Assembly (NCBI GenBank): GCA_013002595.1
Contig: JABDJG010000224.1
Span: 1-5,150, forward strand
Direction: 5' to 3'
DNA: 5,150 nt
Source: Hyphomicrobiales bacterium
GTDB lineage: Bacteria > Pseudomonadota > Alphaproteobacteria > Rhizobiales > Aestuariivirgaceae
Positions 4,936 through 5,150 of this stretch are shown piece by piece. The translations under genes were made by a program, and so were the position numbers. The notes under the pieces were generated by a model, which was given only the letters and a program-made list of their open reading frames with translations, was not told the origin of the DNA and ran no database searches. Each line of letters begins with the position of its first letter. The stretch's first letter is position 1.

Positions 4936-5150
4936 TTGCAACGTAGGCTTGCCGCCATACTTGCTGCCGATGTGGTTGGCTATTCAAGGCTGATGGCCGA
5001 GGATGAAGAGGCCACGCTGGCGCATCTAAAGGCGCATCGTGACGATGTTTTCGACCCCAGGATCGCAGAACACAACGGCCGTATCATAAAGCTGATGGGC
5101 GATGGTACGCTGGTGGAGTTTGCCAGCGTCGTCGATGCTGTGAAGTGCGC
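4936..5150 (+). CDS. Class III adenylate/guanylate cyclase, N-terminal part (cut by window end)
   Basis: The first 71 residues of a nucleotide cyclase catalytic domain are present and the gene runs off the right edge. The product opens (M)QRRLAAILAADVVGYSRLMAEDEEATL, the characteristic start of soluble class III cyclases common in rhizobia and their relatives. Metal-binding aspartates are D12 (in LAADVVGYS) and D56 (in KLMGDGTLVEF), and the usual RIAEHNGRIIK segment precedes the latter. In relatives the domain makes cAMP from ATP and is often followed by a TPR region; that part is not in the window. TTG 4936 is preferred as start because the homologous proteins begin with M-x-RRLAAILAADV and GGAGG is correctly placed. 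GTG 4903 would add 11 residues of unlikely sequence. No membrane segment or sensor domain precedes the cyclase domain. It follows the terminator-like hairpin behind the VOC gene, so it likely has its own promoter, which I cannot pick out. Confidence 0.9.
   Translation, partial: MQRRLAAILAADVVGYSRLMAEDEEATLAHLKAHRDDVFDPRIAEHNGRIIKLMGDGTLVEFASVVDAVKC

Overview
The window looks like chromosomal DNA of a GC-rich proteobacterium, most likely an alphaproteobacterium (Hyphomicrobiales or relatives). I infer this from the GC-rich third codon positions, the class III adenylate cyclase opening of a type common in rhizobia and their relatives, and the short cation-transporter and PPOX-family types present. 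No rRNA, tRNA or CRISPR is visible, and no taxonomic marker fixes the genus.

Left end (1-685): mobile DNA debris. Bases 2-70 read as the last 22 codons of what looks like an IS5-family transposase running in from the left. It is followed at once by a compact 388-bp element (84-471) with 35-bp, 32/35-matching terminal inverted repeats sitting on CTAG at both ends. No transposase gene lies inside. Its interior is almost entirely four consecutive stem-loops, so the whole element could fold as a cloverleaf-like multi-branched structure. It resembles a MITE, and the transposon end just outside it shows partial similarity to its terminal repeat. Bases 472-685 hold no gene.

Middle (686-2529, minus strand): a two-gene operon with an ATGA stop/start overlap. 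The first gene encodes a secreted/membrane protein with a bactofilin-like beta-solenoid (17-residue period) followed by about five membrane helices. The second encodes a short cation-diffusion-facilitator-like transporter without a cytoplasmic C-terminal domain. A 149-bp divergent intergenic region carries a perfect 8+4+8 palindrome that is a good operator candidate.

Right half (2679-5150): on the plus strand lie a PPOX-family flavin-type protein (2679-3125) and a classical short-chain dehydrogenase/reductase (3184-3942), probably co-transcribed. Convergent to them is an RraB-like gene (3959-4322, minus) that is intact except for one extra base in a run of five G/C. Divergent from it is a VOC/glyoxalase-fold protein (4442-4849) with a plausible terminator. 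The window ends in the first 71 codons of a class III adenylate/guanylate cyclase starting at TTG 4936.

Most of the genes are ordinary housekeeping or accessory enzymes. The least ordinary items are the structured mobile element next to an IS5-like end, the coupled solenoid-membrane/cation-transporter pair, and the RraB frameshift.
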